A stretch of DNA of 64,000 bases from positions 7,538,145 to 7,602,144 of the forward strand of contig OX579633.1 of the NCBI GenBank assembly GCA_951230915.1, written 5' to 3'. This stretch comes from Antitrichia curtipendula. Lineage: Eukaryota; Streptophyta; Bryopsida; Hypnales; Leucodontaceae. The notes under the pieces are model-generated. The model had not been told where the DNA came from and made no database searches. It saw only the letters and a program-made list of their open reading frames with translations. The number at the start of each line of letters is the position of its first letter. The first letter of the stretch is position 1. The translations under genes were made by a program, and so were the position numbers. Shown piece by piece: positions 35,040 to 47,706 of the stretch.

Positions 35040-37560
35040 CATGCCTCGGCTTCGCCTAGACCCAGAGTCCTAGACAACAATGAAGTTTCCAATATTCACC
35101 TTGACGTTGACCTTGATTTTAAGGTACCGGACTACCGGGTCAAAAATATTTTGAACAAAACCAGTCAAGCTGACTTACCTTGACGTCAAGACTACCAGGC
35201 ACAATAGTTCAGAACGCCATGAGATGTCCAAAGGATGTGGTGATCCCAATTGGGTCGACCCGCCAATCATAAAAAAAATAATGGCATCTAGAGGCGGTAA
35301 GACTCACCTCGGTGCCGAGACTACTAGGCCGTGGTATTAGGACTCCATGTGCCATCAAGGCATGCGGTGATGAAGTCAAGTCTTGACCCGCCAAATATAA
35401 AGAAAATTTTGCGGCCACAGGTAACAGGGCTCATCTCGACTTTGAGACTACCGGTAGGGGGGTCCAATATTCCCTGATCCGTCCAAAGCGTGCGGTAATC
35501 CTTGTGGGTTGACAAGCCAAACATGAAAATCAAAGATGGCAGCTAGGACGGCAAAACTCACCTTGGCACCGAGACTACTGGGAAGGGGGGCCAATACTCC
35601 AAGAGCAATCCAAGGCATGTGTTGATTCTGATAAGTCGACTTGCCAAGCTTAAAAAAAAAAACTGGCAGCTAGAGGATCGAGTGTCACCTCAGCGCCAAG
35701 GCTATTGGACAAAGGAGCCAATACTCCATGAGCCATCAAGGTATGTTTCGATTTTGATATTGTCATCCTGCCAAATTTAAGAAATAAAATTAGCAGCCAA
35801 AGGATAGAATGTCACCTCAGCGTCGAGGCTACTAGCTAGGGAGCCAATACTCCATGAGCCATCAAGGTATGCATCAATCCTGATATTGTTGACCTGCCAA
35901 ACTTATGGAAAAAAATTGGCAGCTAGAGCCACGAAGATCACCTCGGTGCCGAGACTACTGGGCACGGGGGACAAAACTTCATAAGCCGTCAAGGCATGCG
36001 TTGATTTTGATAAGTCGACCTGCCAAACTTAAGAAAAAAAAGTTGGCAGCCGGAGGCACGAAAGTCAACTCAACGCCGAGACTACTGGAAAGGGGTTCAA
36101 TACTCTAAGGGCCGTCCAAGTCATGCGTTGATCTTAATAAGTCAACCTGCCAAACTTATGAATAATAATTGGTTGCTAGACCCACGAAGGTCTCCTCGAC
36201 GCTAAGACTATTGGGTGGGGGGGACAGAACTCCATGAGCCATCAAGGCATGCATTGATTTTGATAAGTTGACCTGCCAAACTTAAGAAAAAAAAGTTGGC
36301 AACCGAAATTACGAATGTCACCTCGGCGCCGAAACTACTGGCCAAGGGGGGCAGAACTCCATGAGCTGTCCAGGTCATGCCTTAATCCTGATAAGTCAAT
36401 TTGCCAAACTTAAAAAAACAAATTGGCAGCTAGAGAACCGAATATCACCTCCGCACCGAGACTACTGGGTAGGAAGGGCAAGCATTGCATGAGCCGTCAA
36501 ATCATGTGTTGATCCTTATAAGTTGACTTACCAAACATAAGAAAAAAAAATGGCAACCGGAGGATCGAATGTCACCTCGGTGCCGAGACTACCAATAGAA
36601 GGGCCAAGACTTCATGTGCCGTCAAGGCATGTGGTATTCCTATCAAGACTCAACCCGCCAAACAAAAAAAAAGAAAACGTAGCCAGAGGGTGTAAGCTAA
36701 CATTGACTCCAAGACTACCAAGCAAGGGGGCCCAAGACACATTGAGTACTACAAGCATAAGCATTAGATGATTTTTGCGGGGTCTGGAGGGACGTTTCGG
36801 GCCTGCTCCTGGCGTAGTTCCCCCAGCAGCAAAAGAATGGCCGCTGTCAAAAAAAAATTTGAAAAGAAAAAAAATCTTAAAATCTTAAAATGGAAAACCA
36901 AGATGAACAATTTTTATTTTTTATTTTTTTGAAAAAAAATATTTTTTTTGTATGACGTGGCAGTCGCTTGGCCACGTCACACAGCTGCTGCGGTGCAGTT
37001 CCACAAAGTTTCAGAGTCTGGAAACCCTAGGGAACTTGTAGCCCTCCACAGGGGCTAAATAACATGTAATGGTGGAAAGCCCCCCCAAAAGATAGCAACC
37101 AAATGTATGGAACTCACCTCGGCGTCGAGACTCTCCAACTAGAAGATTCAATACGACCAGAGTACTCTGATCAAGCGGTGGTCATGTCAGGACTCGACGC
37201 AAATAACCCCAAAACAGTAAAAGCCACTAGAGAGTAGAATCTAACCTCCGCGCCAAGAATACTAGCTATGGAGACCAAAACGACCTGATAGCTCCAAGCA
37301 TGCGTTGATCATATCTGGGCTCAATCCAAGAAATCCTAAAACAAATGAATACAATGAAATGGGTGGAACTCATCTCGGCCCCGAGACTTCTCGACTGGAA
37401 GAGATAAGAATGCACTAATCCCAAGGATAATGTGATCATGTTTGCTCGATCCGCAAAATCACAAAAAAGAAGAGCGCATCCGAAGGAGCATAGTTCACCT
37501 TGGCAACAAAAGAATCCGACTGGTAGGTTCATAATGCCCGAGCAGTGGATAAGCTAATCC
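35040..37560. repeat. 126-130-bp tandem array, about 16-18 units
   Basis: Units carry 'gtcacctcggcgccgagactactggg', then 'ccaatactccatgagccatcaaggcatg', 'gataagtcgacctgccaaacttaag', an A run and 'ttggcagctagagg'. The 'tgccaaacttaag' landmark recurs at about 35643, 35770, 35896, 36022, 36149, 36274 and 36399. Units from 37080 to 37560 are more diverged, and a non-repeat insert (about 36765-37080) separates them from the main block. The array abuts the 5' end of copy 2. It makes many spurious open frames. Confidence 0.9.
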
Positions 37561-39734
37561 TACTTGGGCATGGCGAATCATCATGGGACCCAATCCTTTT
37601 ACAACAAAAGTATTTAAAACGAATCTCTTGACGCCAACCATGGCTTCAGCCGACCGGGACAATAAGATCTAAAACTAACAACAGAGATGATGATTTCCTC
37701 TGTTGGCCAAGACTTCCCCTCTGGAGGGCTTCACATTTTCTCATCCAAGATCATAGATCATTTTTCAACTTCGAGCTTCACCGAGTAGTGTAAAAATATT
37801 AGAAGTTAGGAAAACCTTACCTCTGCGGGATTGGTAGCACACGGATCTTTGTTACTTTCGCTCGTGACTCTATTGCTTCATCCCCCCCCCCCTGAACTGC
37901 ACTTCTTGTTGCTGGCCTCCTTAACATTTTGCTGATTCTCTAGAATTGAAATTTTAAAACACATAAAACCCTTTATTAGGGTTTGAAACTTAGAAATGAG
38001 AGTTCCTTCCTCATCAGTGAACCGTATTCAAGAAATCACGTACCAGCGTCCAAATAATATCTCATATAATGCCGTTCCAACTCAAAATGTGAGAGAATTT
38101 TGTTCAGGAATACTATGCGAAGCGTCACCGACAAGCTAGTCAGCAAATTTGCCTATCTTTCCAAGTTCTATTTCGGAAGCACAACAGTACAAGTGGGAAC
38201 TCGGGAATACAATTATTTTAGTTGGATCTGTACATATCCTTGGCTATTACAGTATTCGGAAATGATATGTATGGCTATTAGAGTATTGGTAACTAATATT
38301 TTTGGCTAATACATACCCTTGTTCAATACATACCCATGGCCAATTCATATCGTTGGCTACTATGTATTCTTCTCTAATATAGTATTGTTAAATGATATAC
38401 TACGCAGTTACGGATGCCAATACAATGCTTCGTTTCCCATGTTTGTCAATAATTAACGCACATAAATTGCTCTGTTTATTGAAAAGAATATGTTTAAGTT
38501 TCTATATGTGTACAGATGAATATTTTTTTTTCTAAGTCCTTACTTTCTGTACACTCAAAATAATCATTTCTAATCACTCAAAAAAGGATTTTGTGTGTGT
38601 TGATTATATCTAAAGCTTTGCTACATTGTGTAACTAAGCAAAAAAAATATAGAATAGGATATGAAAAAAGGTTTTTTGTTTCAACTTCCCTGATAGATTC
38701 AGAGTAGATTCTAGATCCCTATCGCAAATCACACTTAAATTTTTGGATAAGAATAGTTTTTGTATCTACTGCAAAAACTAGACTCATTGATCTATATAAC
38801 ACAACCCAAGTGTTAATTAGTGTCCAGTATTGTGATAATACTTCTATCTTATTTATAACACTTGTTTCTTAAAGAAGACAGAGTATGTCTAAATGAGTAC
38901 TGTATGCACAGAACTTCATTAGATAATACATAACCTGAGCACAACTCTTCATAAATCATTGGACTGATTTATCGAAAAAAATATACAGTAGTAAAAAATG
39001 TCACTCCCTATACAATTTCGGCCAGACCTACAAATTCGGCCAAGCATACAATTTCGGCCAGCATATGATTGCTCTGTCTCAGTAGCTAAAGCCCAGCAAG
39101 CTTGCTAGGACTGCAAACCAAAAAACTACCAACATACAGAACAAGTGATCAATTTTAAAGTTCTGGACCCACGACATTGATCAAGACTACCAACCAAAGC
39201 TTTAGATAGAAAATCCAAGCAAGATAAGAAGGTGATACACAGGAGCTTCAAACGCCAAAAATATGTAGCTTTGAAAAATTTTGAAAAAATCCTCAAGAGG
39301 TGGCAACCCTCACCTGTACCCATATCAAAACAACAAACCATTAATATGCTATTAGACGTGCACAAGGTGTCTTCAAGTTGCCACTACTTGTTATCGTATA
39401 TTCGCCAAAGAAAATCTCCAATCCAACCTATAAAATCAAAGCACATTTGATTCCAAAGAGTTGAAAAGAGTCTATTACAAAAAAATAGAACACCTGTTGG
39501 CCGTTGTTTTGTGAACCAAGCACCATCTCTGTAAGCACCAAGTTGCCTGATTGTGCAATCCCAAAAGCAAGGTGATCACTAAATCTTGTTATGTGTTAGT
39601 GAGGACTAATTACGAAATGCAGATGGAGTATACCCCAGGATGTGAGTGTTTTAATCTCCCCCCTTCGGAGGTAAAACGTGCACACGGATTCTAGCGGCAT
39701 AAAAAATAATCTCTAGGGGATGAAATCAAACGTA
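37561..39734. other. no gene found
   Basis: AT-rich sequence. At 38220-38400 short repeats of 'tatccttggctattacagtattcgg' type form a local degenerate tandem patch, and at 39010-39065 'aatttcggccag' recurs three times. No protein-like open frame is seen. Confidence 0.4.
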
Positions 39735-42700
39735 CTGTTCTTTGGCCTTCCAAGCAATGGACACTTTGTTATGTTGGTTTTTATCTAATCTAAGTAATTT
39801 GAAACATACTAATGGTTAAAGAATTAAAACTTCTATGGTTAGTTGAATGCAATTAAATTTCTAATGAAACCAGCATCTACTCTAAGTTACTAATCTAATT
39901 TTAGGAATTTCTAAATTCTAACTAGCTATTTGGGTTTCTAATTGTTAATTTTGATTTTTAAAGTCTAATCTAAAGAATGAAGAGAAAAGTCAAATGAATT
40001 TTGAAAATCATACCTTGGTATCGAAAACATCAACAGTTCCGTCGTCGCAATACACAAACATGATCGTCTCCTTGTGGTTCTCCATTGCCTTTCATGAGTC
40101 ATGCCATTTTAGTTAAATTTGAGTCAATTGTTGTTGAGTTGTAGTTCTAAATCCTATCTAAAAGTCAAGTTTTGTTAGTTTTGGCAATTGAAAATAATCC
40201 TTTGGTTTTAGGGATTTAAATTAAATGATAAATTTAATTCAATTTTCCCAAGTTTTCAATGAATAGTAGTTTTATTCGATTGCTAATTGTTTAATAGTTA
40301 TTTCGTTAAATATTCCAAGATATTAGTTGGTGTTTGTTTGTATCTATTTGGCTTATTAGGCCTAATAAAACAAAACCCAAACAACAAAACAAACAACTAA
40401 TTTGTCTTTGGAATCCTAATTAATAACTAAAACCAACCGAATGAATAGTAATCTAATAAAATAAGCTAAAATAATCAAAACAAATCTATGATGAATAGTA
40501 GAAAGAATAAACCGAATAAACAATACCAAAACAATGAATTGATGAATAGTTAGATTCTTACCTTAACTATATTTTAATTCGTTAATCCCTTCACGTGTCG
40601 ATTCTGCTCCCTTCTTATTCTTCTCCATCCTTCAATTGTTGGTTATTTGTTGTTGTTGTTGTTGAATTCTTGGCTATGGTATTTGGAGAGAATTTGAGAG
40701 TTTCAAGAATCGAGAGAGAGAATGTTAGTTTGAGATCCTTAGTGTTCAAATTTTCCCTTTAAACACAAAAGTTTGGGTGTGGCGAGCAACGGCCAACCCT
40801 TTTATGTGTATTTTTTTAAAGCAATTTGAACGTGAGAGATTCTGGTTATAATATAACCCACCAAGATTGTGTTTAAGTGTTGTATTTGTTCCAAAGTTTA
40901 GACTTCCCTTGAGTCCTTAGACTTCAAAACAAGCCTTGGACCTCCTTGGACAGACCGCAAGCTCCCTGGATGCCTGGACAGACCGAGGCTCCCTGGACAG
41001 ACTGAAGGCTCCGACGACTGCTGCTGCTGTGACTCCGCGTTCCCGGATGTTCCCAAACCCCCGTCCCCGGACGTTCCCGATTCTTGTCCCCGCCTGGCTC
41101 GTCTTTGTGCTTCTGGACTGCCGACTTGACTGTCCCGACCTGGCTCGTCTTTGTGCTTCTGGACTGCCGACTTGATTGTCCCGACCTGGCTCCTTTTTTG
41201 ATCTTTGGACTGGTTCTAATTTCTATTAACTAACTGGTTAACTGGAAAGAAAGAAAAATTAAACTAAACTAAACTAATCAAAATGAAAGAGATCAACTAA
41301 GCTAATTTTTGGGATTTGACTACTTCTAAAACAAAACAACTCTTAACTAATTGTTTTTTGGGTTTTGGGGGGGATAATGACTAGAACAAGCAATTCTATG
41401 GGATCTAACTAATGATTTGAGGCTTTTTGGATGGTTTTTCTAAAGCAACTAGCAAGCAAATTCTAACTAATGGATTTTGGGGGTAATAACTAAGAAAAGC
41501 AACTAAACTAAATGTTTTGGTTTTTTTGGGTTAATAACTAGCAAAGCAACTAAACTAAAGCTAAACAATCAAATAAAATCCATAACTTTGGCAAGGGAAG
41601 CAGAAAGCAAATGAGCAAATTCTAGCGGAAGAAAGGGAGCCACTTGATGAAGTTTTTTGGCTTAAATAGCCAACACACCGAGGGCTTTTCCCAAGTATAT
41701 TTTCAAGTTTTAAGGTAAACTTTTGTTGAGGTGAAAGCTTCGCCGTACGGGGGCAACCCCAGGACAACAGAGCTCTTAAGCCAATATAAGTATTTCAAAA
41801 GTTAAATTCTAAAGGAGGTACACATGACAGTGTTTATCTGAACGTTAGAAATGAATCTTCCAAAATTTCAAGTCAAAGTCAATCAATTAAACGCTAAAGG
41901 AGGTACACATGAAAGTGTTTAACCAAACATTAGCAATTAAACTTCAAATTCTGTTATACAACGAACTTTGAGTAGGAAATAAGTCTAAAATACTTTTGGC
42001 TAGGTCAAGCCTCGCCGCTTTAAGTATTTTAGTACCAAATACGTTCACGTGCTACAATGGATTAGTATTCAAGTAATCTTAAGCGAAAAATCAAAGTTTT
42101 GGGGCTTTTGACCTCCAAATTCAAAAAGAAAGCAATATGTTTTGAAGGGACCCTCTAGTCCTTCAAAACACAAGGAAAATAGCGAAAGATGCAAAGAAAT
42201 AGAAGGAATTAGCCAATTTTGGCTTTAAAAGTGCTCCACCAACGTGTTGGTAGCACAGCAGAGCAACAATAAGGAAATGAAAATAAGGGTTGGTCTGACA
42301 ATGTGTCAGTACCAAGAAAATGAGAGTGAGGGTTTGGAAATAAGAATGAGGGTACCGACAACCTTGAGGGGAGGCCTTTTATACTCGAGTTAAGCCCTCT
42401 CCGGTAAGTTGTCGGTTAAAAAACGTTTAACTAACTACCTAATTAAATTCTAAACTACTACGAGATATTTTGCATTTAATCTTTGTTTAATAGGAAGGAA
42501 GGTCCTCAAGCAAGTTCCTTGGAGGCTTTAATTAGCCTTGAAATCTTGCCTAAATCAAATCCTGATTTTCCCCAAAGATTTTATGAAAATAACCCTAACT
42601 AACCTAGATATTTTGCAATTTAATCCTAGGTCAATCCTAAATATTCTTAGTTTAAACTAAATTGGCTTTTAAAGGAAAAATTTGACATCTTAACTAAATC

Positions 42701-43300
42701 CAATCTTCGATTTTCACCAAGATATTTTGTTAATTAACCTCAAATTACTACAAATTACTGTAAAAAAAGTCAAACTAAGAGCTGGCCCTATCTATCTTTT
42801 AGGGAAAAAACTCCAAATTGAAAACCAATTGCGCCATCGCGTTCAGAAGACCCCAATTAGTCTAGGAGACCCCCTACCCCCTTCTTCCAGGCTGTAAATA
42901 TTCGTAAAAACCACTAACGGTAATTCTAGAGAAAAGTCAAAATTCCAACTAATGGAATTTGAGTTTCCCAAGAAAACTAACTGGCTAGGGTTGCTTGGAA
43001 GGTTCGTGATAGTAAGAAAACATTCCTTGTTTGCGACATTCGGACACCGCTAGCTCCTGGCTCGCCGGTCAACTCGCCGTCGTGTTGTAAATTCTTGTTA
43101 AATTTGATGTCGTTGCCGATTCGGGTACTTCTGACTATCAGAAAGTCTTCAAACTTGACAGGTCACTTATCTAATACATAAAACTCTAATGTAATTTTTA
43201 GTGAGATTTTACCGCACTCTAAGTAATTTCTAAGAAATTACCATCAGTTTCAAAGGCAGTTGACTTCCCATGGAGTCATCGTGGAGTTTTGTAAAATCCC
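39735..43300. repeat. dispersed repeat, copy B (related to 20.9-24.2 kb)
   Basis: Matches copy A at ordered landmarks: 'ccttccaagcaatgga' (39750), a minus-strand ATG mini-exon with donor (40014-40085, 24 codons ending VFDTK before GTATGA), a GC-rich tandem stretch (40.95-41.19 kb), 'agcttcgccgta' (41738), 'attgcgccat..ttagtctagga' (about 42829-42870), and 'gccgattcgggtacttctgac' with 'ttttagtgagatttt' (about 43115-43210). The two copies are well diverged. Internal duplications include 'ctaaaggaggtacacatga' at about 41810 and 41892. It looks like a non-autonomous element or the relic of a transposed gene. Confidence 0.6.
41085..41195. repeat. 46-bp tandem duplication
   Basis: 'cctggctcgtctttgtgctt' followed by 'ctggactgccgacttgactg' and 'tcccga' occurs twice in full and a third time in part. 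It is GC-rich and sits inside dispersed repeat B. Confidence 0.8.
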
Positions 43301-44195
43301 GAAACTTTTGGGCAATCTTTTGGGAAGTGTCCAAAGGCCAAGGGCAAAACCAAACCTCCAATAAGGATGCTAATTTTAGCAATTCCTTAATAATTTCCGA
43401 CCGGATGGGGAAATTATTCTGGTACCGGGGTTGTTGTGGATGATTAGCTCCGTTGTTGATTTCTTGGCATGCTTTCACCCTAAAAGCACCTTTCTATAAG
43501 CTCCAATCACCTCGCCTTTCTTCTACTTTGCATTCTAATTCATATTCTTCAACATTTATAGGTCTTCATGTAACTAGTCCATATTCTACATGAATTGGAT
43601 CGAGATACTTCTAAACCTTGATATAGACTCTAACACTTTAGCCAGGATGTCACATGTATTCACATGTCAAGTGTTACATGGACAAGACACTAGAATTGGC
43701 TAGCTCTCACTTCCTCACATTTCTCTAATACGTTAATATGGACTCTAAGACACTGAATTTAAGACATAAATATAGAAAAGCATAGTATTTTGTGCTTTCC
43801 ATGAATTTAGGAAGGTTCCTCACTAATCTGGTAGGGACTTCTACCAAACTCCTCTCAACTACTAATTCATACTATTTTGCGTGAATTAACACTAAAAACT
43901 AACAATAAATCGCGAAAAATAAATCCAGAGCTTCAAGTGCTAACTTGAGGGCTCACACAGGCACAGCCAAATTTCGAAATAGTCACAGTAAGCTATCTAT
44001 CTTCTGCCGAAGCTAGCTCATTTTTGCTATAGCACACCCCTTCTTAACTGCCAGTATGTCATAGGCAAGTTAAAGCTACTGGTTCTTAGTGTCGTCATAT
44101 CTTATTTTAGGAAGAACAATTCAACCATCATGGCAGCTCATTAAGCTTACCAAATATTTATCTTGACAAGTAGTAGATATCACCTTTAACATAAG
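43301..44195. other. no gene found, up to the assembly gap
   Basis: AT-rich, non-coding sequence. Two phrases ('gatatagactctaacact' at 43620 and 'aatatggactctaagacact' at 43735) hint at a local duplication. Nothing else can be supported. Confidence 0.35.
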
Positions 44196-44395
44196 NNNNN
44201 NNNNNNNNNNNNNNNNNNNNNNNNNNNNNNNNNNNNNNNNNNNNNNNNNNNNNNNNNNNNNNNNNNNNNNNNNNNNNNNNNNNNNNNNNNNNNNNNNNNN
44301 NNNNNNNNNNNNNNNNNNNNNNNNNNNNNNNNNNNNNNNNNNNNNNNNNNNNNNNNNNNNNNNNNNNNNNNNNNNNNNNNNNNNNNNNNNNNNNN
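44196..44395. other. assembly gap, 200 N
   Basis: A run of exactly 200 N, which usually marks a scaffold join of arbitrary size. The true distance is unknown. Open frames reported across it are meaningless. Confidence 0.97.
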
Positions 44396-44792
44396 GATCC
44401 AGGATGTGCACACTCACAACAAAAGGAAAGGAACTAAGCTTTTCTGACTCTGGTTTATTTGCCGAGTTCAGTTGAACCTAATACCTGTACAGAACACTCA
44501 GACTTTTTGATCCAGGAAAGATTCCTCAGCTGATCTGGAGTCTGCTGCCTGTTATTTTATGACAGAAAACTCAGTTGGAAATTTCCATCAGACATATAAG
44601 TTATTCTATGCCAGGAAGCACAGACATGACCGAATGCAAATTAAAGCAAAGTCAGAATGAAAGACTTTCGTTGAGAATCAATTAGCCCAGACATCCAACA
44701 GCCTTTCAGTTAAAAGATGTACTATGCAATTAAGATAAATTAATTATCAAGCTTAGACATAGAAACACACCAGAATTCTACAGGCACATATA

Positions 44793-45204
44793 AGGTAGGA
44801 GGCTCTGAAAGCGAGCAGGCATTTAGAACTGCCCATATAGACTCGCATGAAATGGATGTAAGGTGGTCTTTAAATGGACCTTCTGTAGTCATTGAATGGA
44901 TCAATAAAAAAAATATTATTTAGTGCAAGAGCCAATCATTCTCTTTGTTTTCCCCATTTCTCTCTAGAAACTGCATGTGAACGGTTTATAGAAGACCTAG
45001 GGTCATAAATAGGGACCTATGACTCATCACGTTTGAAAATTCATAAGTAATTCAAAAATACTTCAAAAAATATGAAACAACTTGTGTTACAATCAAAATC
45101 TATTTTTCTTTGTATGAAAAATGAGCTAAAAATAATCCCATTCAAGAAACCACATGAAAAAGGAGGACCAGTCCTTAGATGCTTGCTTTCAGAGCCTCCT
45201 ACCT
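44793..45204. mobile_element. TA-flanked MITE, copy 1 (412 bp)
   Basis: Terminal inverted repeats AGGTAGGAGGCTCTGAAAGC at the left and the reverse complement at the right, flanked by TA on both sides. The interior is non-coding and includes 'caacttgtgtt' and 'ttcataagtaattcaaaaat' phrases shared with the copies at 57.06 and 58.33 kb. A TA target duplication fits Tc1/mariner-driven (Stowaway-like) elements. Confidence 0.8.
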
Positions 45205-45589
45205 TACAGTGATTTCCTAACATGTCTTGCACAGACCTCGAGTAATAAATTCCTCTGCTCATTAACCCCCACAACATTCTTTAGAGTGTGAGTCTCAAAT
45301 AGCACCTTGAAACCAGAATCACCATTTGAGAGCCATCATCCCCCTTATGAGAGGTAGCAATCTTGCATGCCCAAAAAACCATAACACCTATACTCCTCTG
45401 CCATACTCCTGGACCCATTCTAATTCTGCATTACTCTTATTACCATGATGCTTGGTTCTATCTGACACCTCACATTGCCTAGAGTTGACAAACCAAAACC
45501 AATCCACATATCGCAGTGTGCACGCTTGTGTTCAGATTCATGTCAAACCAACAACGAAAAGCCAGAACAAAACACAGATCTAAGGTAGA

Positions 45590-46165
45590 GGATACCCAAA
45601 CCATTGACACACCCTGTTACCAACAACGAACCGCTTCCAATACATACACCGTAGAACTTCGACAAGGAAGAAACACAAAATTACGAAAACCAAGCGTATT
45701 AAGCATCGACACTTGATTACACATAAGAGGTGTGCAATTACAACAGGATATACAATGGATCAAACCAACACATCGTTAAAGAAAAGCAAAAGCCAAGCAC
45801 ATTTCGAAATTCGAATGTACTGTAGAGACTAGGTCACTACGATACTTAAAACCATTGACAAGCCCTGTTTCCACCAACACCAACGAATAGCTTCCAATCC
45901 ACATGCACGGTCGGATTTCGACAAGCGAGGAACGCAAAGGTACAAGAGTAAACCTGTGCATTGACACTTGGTTGATTCCATAAAAACGGGGTGTGCAATT
46001 AATTACAACAGAATAATTCTTCAAGGAAACATACCAACTGATCGTTACAAAAAGAACAAGTGTGTGCATTGACACTTGATTGATTACACAAAAGGGGGGA
46101 GGGTGCAATTACAACAGAGTAATTCTACAAGGAAACATACCAACTGATCGTTACAACAAGGCGAC
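45590..46165. repeat. tandem duplication 3' of the aquaporin gene
   Basis: A unit of about 220-250 bp ('ccattgacaagccctgtt', 'gcttccaat', 'ttcgacaag', 'cattgacacttgattgatta', 'gtgtgcaatta', 'caacagaataattct') occurs as two copies (about 45598 and 45850). A third partial copy starts at about 46064. It begins about 100 bases past the aquaporin stop codon, so it probably overlaps its 3' untranslated region. Confidence 0.75.
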
Positions 46166-46264
46166 AACCGCATCTTTGTTTGTACTAAGAAACATGTTTG
46201 CGCTTGCCTACTCGAAATTTTCAAGTCTCCGTCTCTCGGAGAAGCTCGAAGATGGTTTTCTTCT

Positions 46265-47550
46265 CTAGAAGTCGGTGGTGGTGGCGACGGGCTGGTGTCC
46301 CTGCGGCGCCTCTGCCGAAATGAACACCCCGTCGTAGATGAGCGCGGCGAGCGCGGCGCCGATGAAGGGTCCCACCCAGTACACCCAGTGGTTGGTGAAG
46401 TCCAGGGCCACGAGCGCCGGGCCGAAGGAGCGTCCGGGGTTCATCGAGGCGCCGCTGAAAGGAGCGCCCACGAAAATCTGGGCAAGGACCGTGAACCCGA
46501 TGGCCAAAGGGGCGATCACGCCCACCGTGCCCTTCTTGGGGTCCACGGCGGTGGCGAACACCACGAACACGAGCGTGAAGGTGAGGATGATCTCCATCAG
46601 CACGGCGGACCAGACAGTCATGCCGGCGCCGATGGCGTGACGGGCGAGGTCCTCGCCGGTGGTGACGACCTTCAACGCCCATGCACCTGCACTCACAACA
46701 TTTCGGAAGCGAATCCATTAGACATGGCGTGACCTGGAATGGCTGGTGTATCCCCAACCAATGAATTACAGCGGCTCAGGGAAGACGTCAAAAACTGGTA
46801 AGAAAACGCGCAAGATCGACTTGCAGCATCTGCGGAGTGTGGACATCTGAAAGAAGGTATCAAAGTGCAAAGGGCTTGCAGCATCTACGAACAAAACTTG
46901 CAGCATCTGGGAAAAAATGAAAGACGGGTACTATTCAAAGTGCACAGCACTAGCAGCAACTGTGGACATCGGAACTACGGGAACGTATCAAAGTGCACAG
47001 GATTGTGAACAACTGAAAGACGAATACTATCAAATTGTGCAAGACTTGCAGCATCTGTCGACATCTGAAAGACGGGTAATCAGAGTGCAAAGGACTTGCA
47101 GCATCTGTGAAAATCTTAAAGGTGGGAAATCAAATCGCACAGGACTTGCATGCATCTCCCTTGCACACACCAAAAAACAGAGGAACTCCCCAAATTGGTT
47201 ACTCAATTACCTGCAGCAGCGCCGAGCAGCTGCGCCACCCAGTAGAGCACAAGTCGAATAACTGTGATCTTCCCCGCCAGCGCGAGCCCCAGCGACACCG
47301 CCGGATTCACATGCCCTCCACTGATGTTCGCTGTCATCGCCACCAAAATTGCCAACGCAAACCCGTGCGCAAGCGCAATCACCAACAACCCCCCAGCTTC
47401 CAATTCTCCCGGGTGGATCTTCTCGTACGACATCACCGATCCCACGCCAATGAACACGAACAGGAACAGGGCGATGAACTCCGCCAAGGCGCCCTTGAGC
47501 GCGTCAGGGCTGGAGGCCTCATCGGTTTCGCCCAACGCCAACTTCACCAT
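46265..47550 (-). CDS. TIP: tonoplast intrinsic protein (TIP) aquaporin
   Basis: Exons 47211-47550 and 46265-46686 join in phase (GCAG|GTAATT..GTGCAG|GTGCAT) into 253 codons, the normal TIP length. TIPs are six-helix channels of the vacuolar membrane that pass water and often small solutes. The first pore box is [10 protein letters not shown] (NPA at residues 82-84). The second reads [13 protein letters not shown], with NPG at 196-198 instead of NPA. The selectivity-filter residues are read as His62, Ile184, Ala193 and Arg199, the set seen in TIP3/TIP4-type proteins. The ends MVKLALGE and PVATTTDF are typical of vacuolar TIPs. Codon use is much more GC-rich than in the surroundings, which fits a highly expressed host gene. 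The ATG at 47550 is the only sensible start. Subfamily is not settled. No lesions are seen. Confidence 0.95.
46810..47165. repeat. tandem repeat inside the TIP intron
   Basis: About seven degenerate units of roughly 50-60 bp with the core 'gacttgcagcatctgtggac', 'atctgaaagacggg' and 'atcaaagtgcaca'. They make up most of the 524-bp intron of the aquaporin gene. Splice sites lie outside the array. Confidence 0.8.
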
Positions 47551-47689
47551 CGCTACAATCCCACAAACCAGATGGCGATCGTAAAACCAGACGATCGAGA
47601 AAGAGAGAGAAGCCTAAACTGGACTGCTAACGTACTCGTACTGCGAAGCTCGAAGCTGAGGATGTGTTGCAAGGGAGTGTTGTCGAAGC

Positions 47690-47706
47690 TCTTATTATAC
47701 ATTGGG
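47690..47706 (-). promoter_or_regulatory. possible CCAAT and TATA elements of the TIP gene
   Basis: On the minus strand this reads CCAATGTATAATAAG, about 140-155 bases upstream of the ATG. It would place transcription start some 110 bases before the start codon. The CCAAT is unusually close to the TATA-like part, so only the TATA-like element is a fair guess. Confidence 0.4.

Noticed and set aside
35040..37560. CRISPR-like array
   Set aside because: Units of 126-130 bp repeat over their whole length without unique spacers, and the DNA is nuclear plant sequence.
44121..44417. Open frames across the gap
   Set aside because: They are made of unknown bases.
46221..46757. Long arginine- and histidine-rich frames over the aquaporin exon on both strands
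   Set aside because: Shadows of the GC-rich aquaporin coding exon in other frames.
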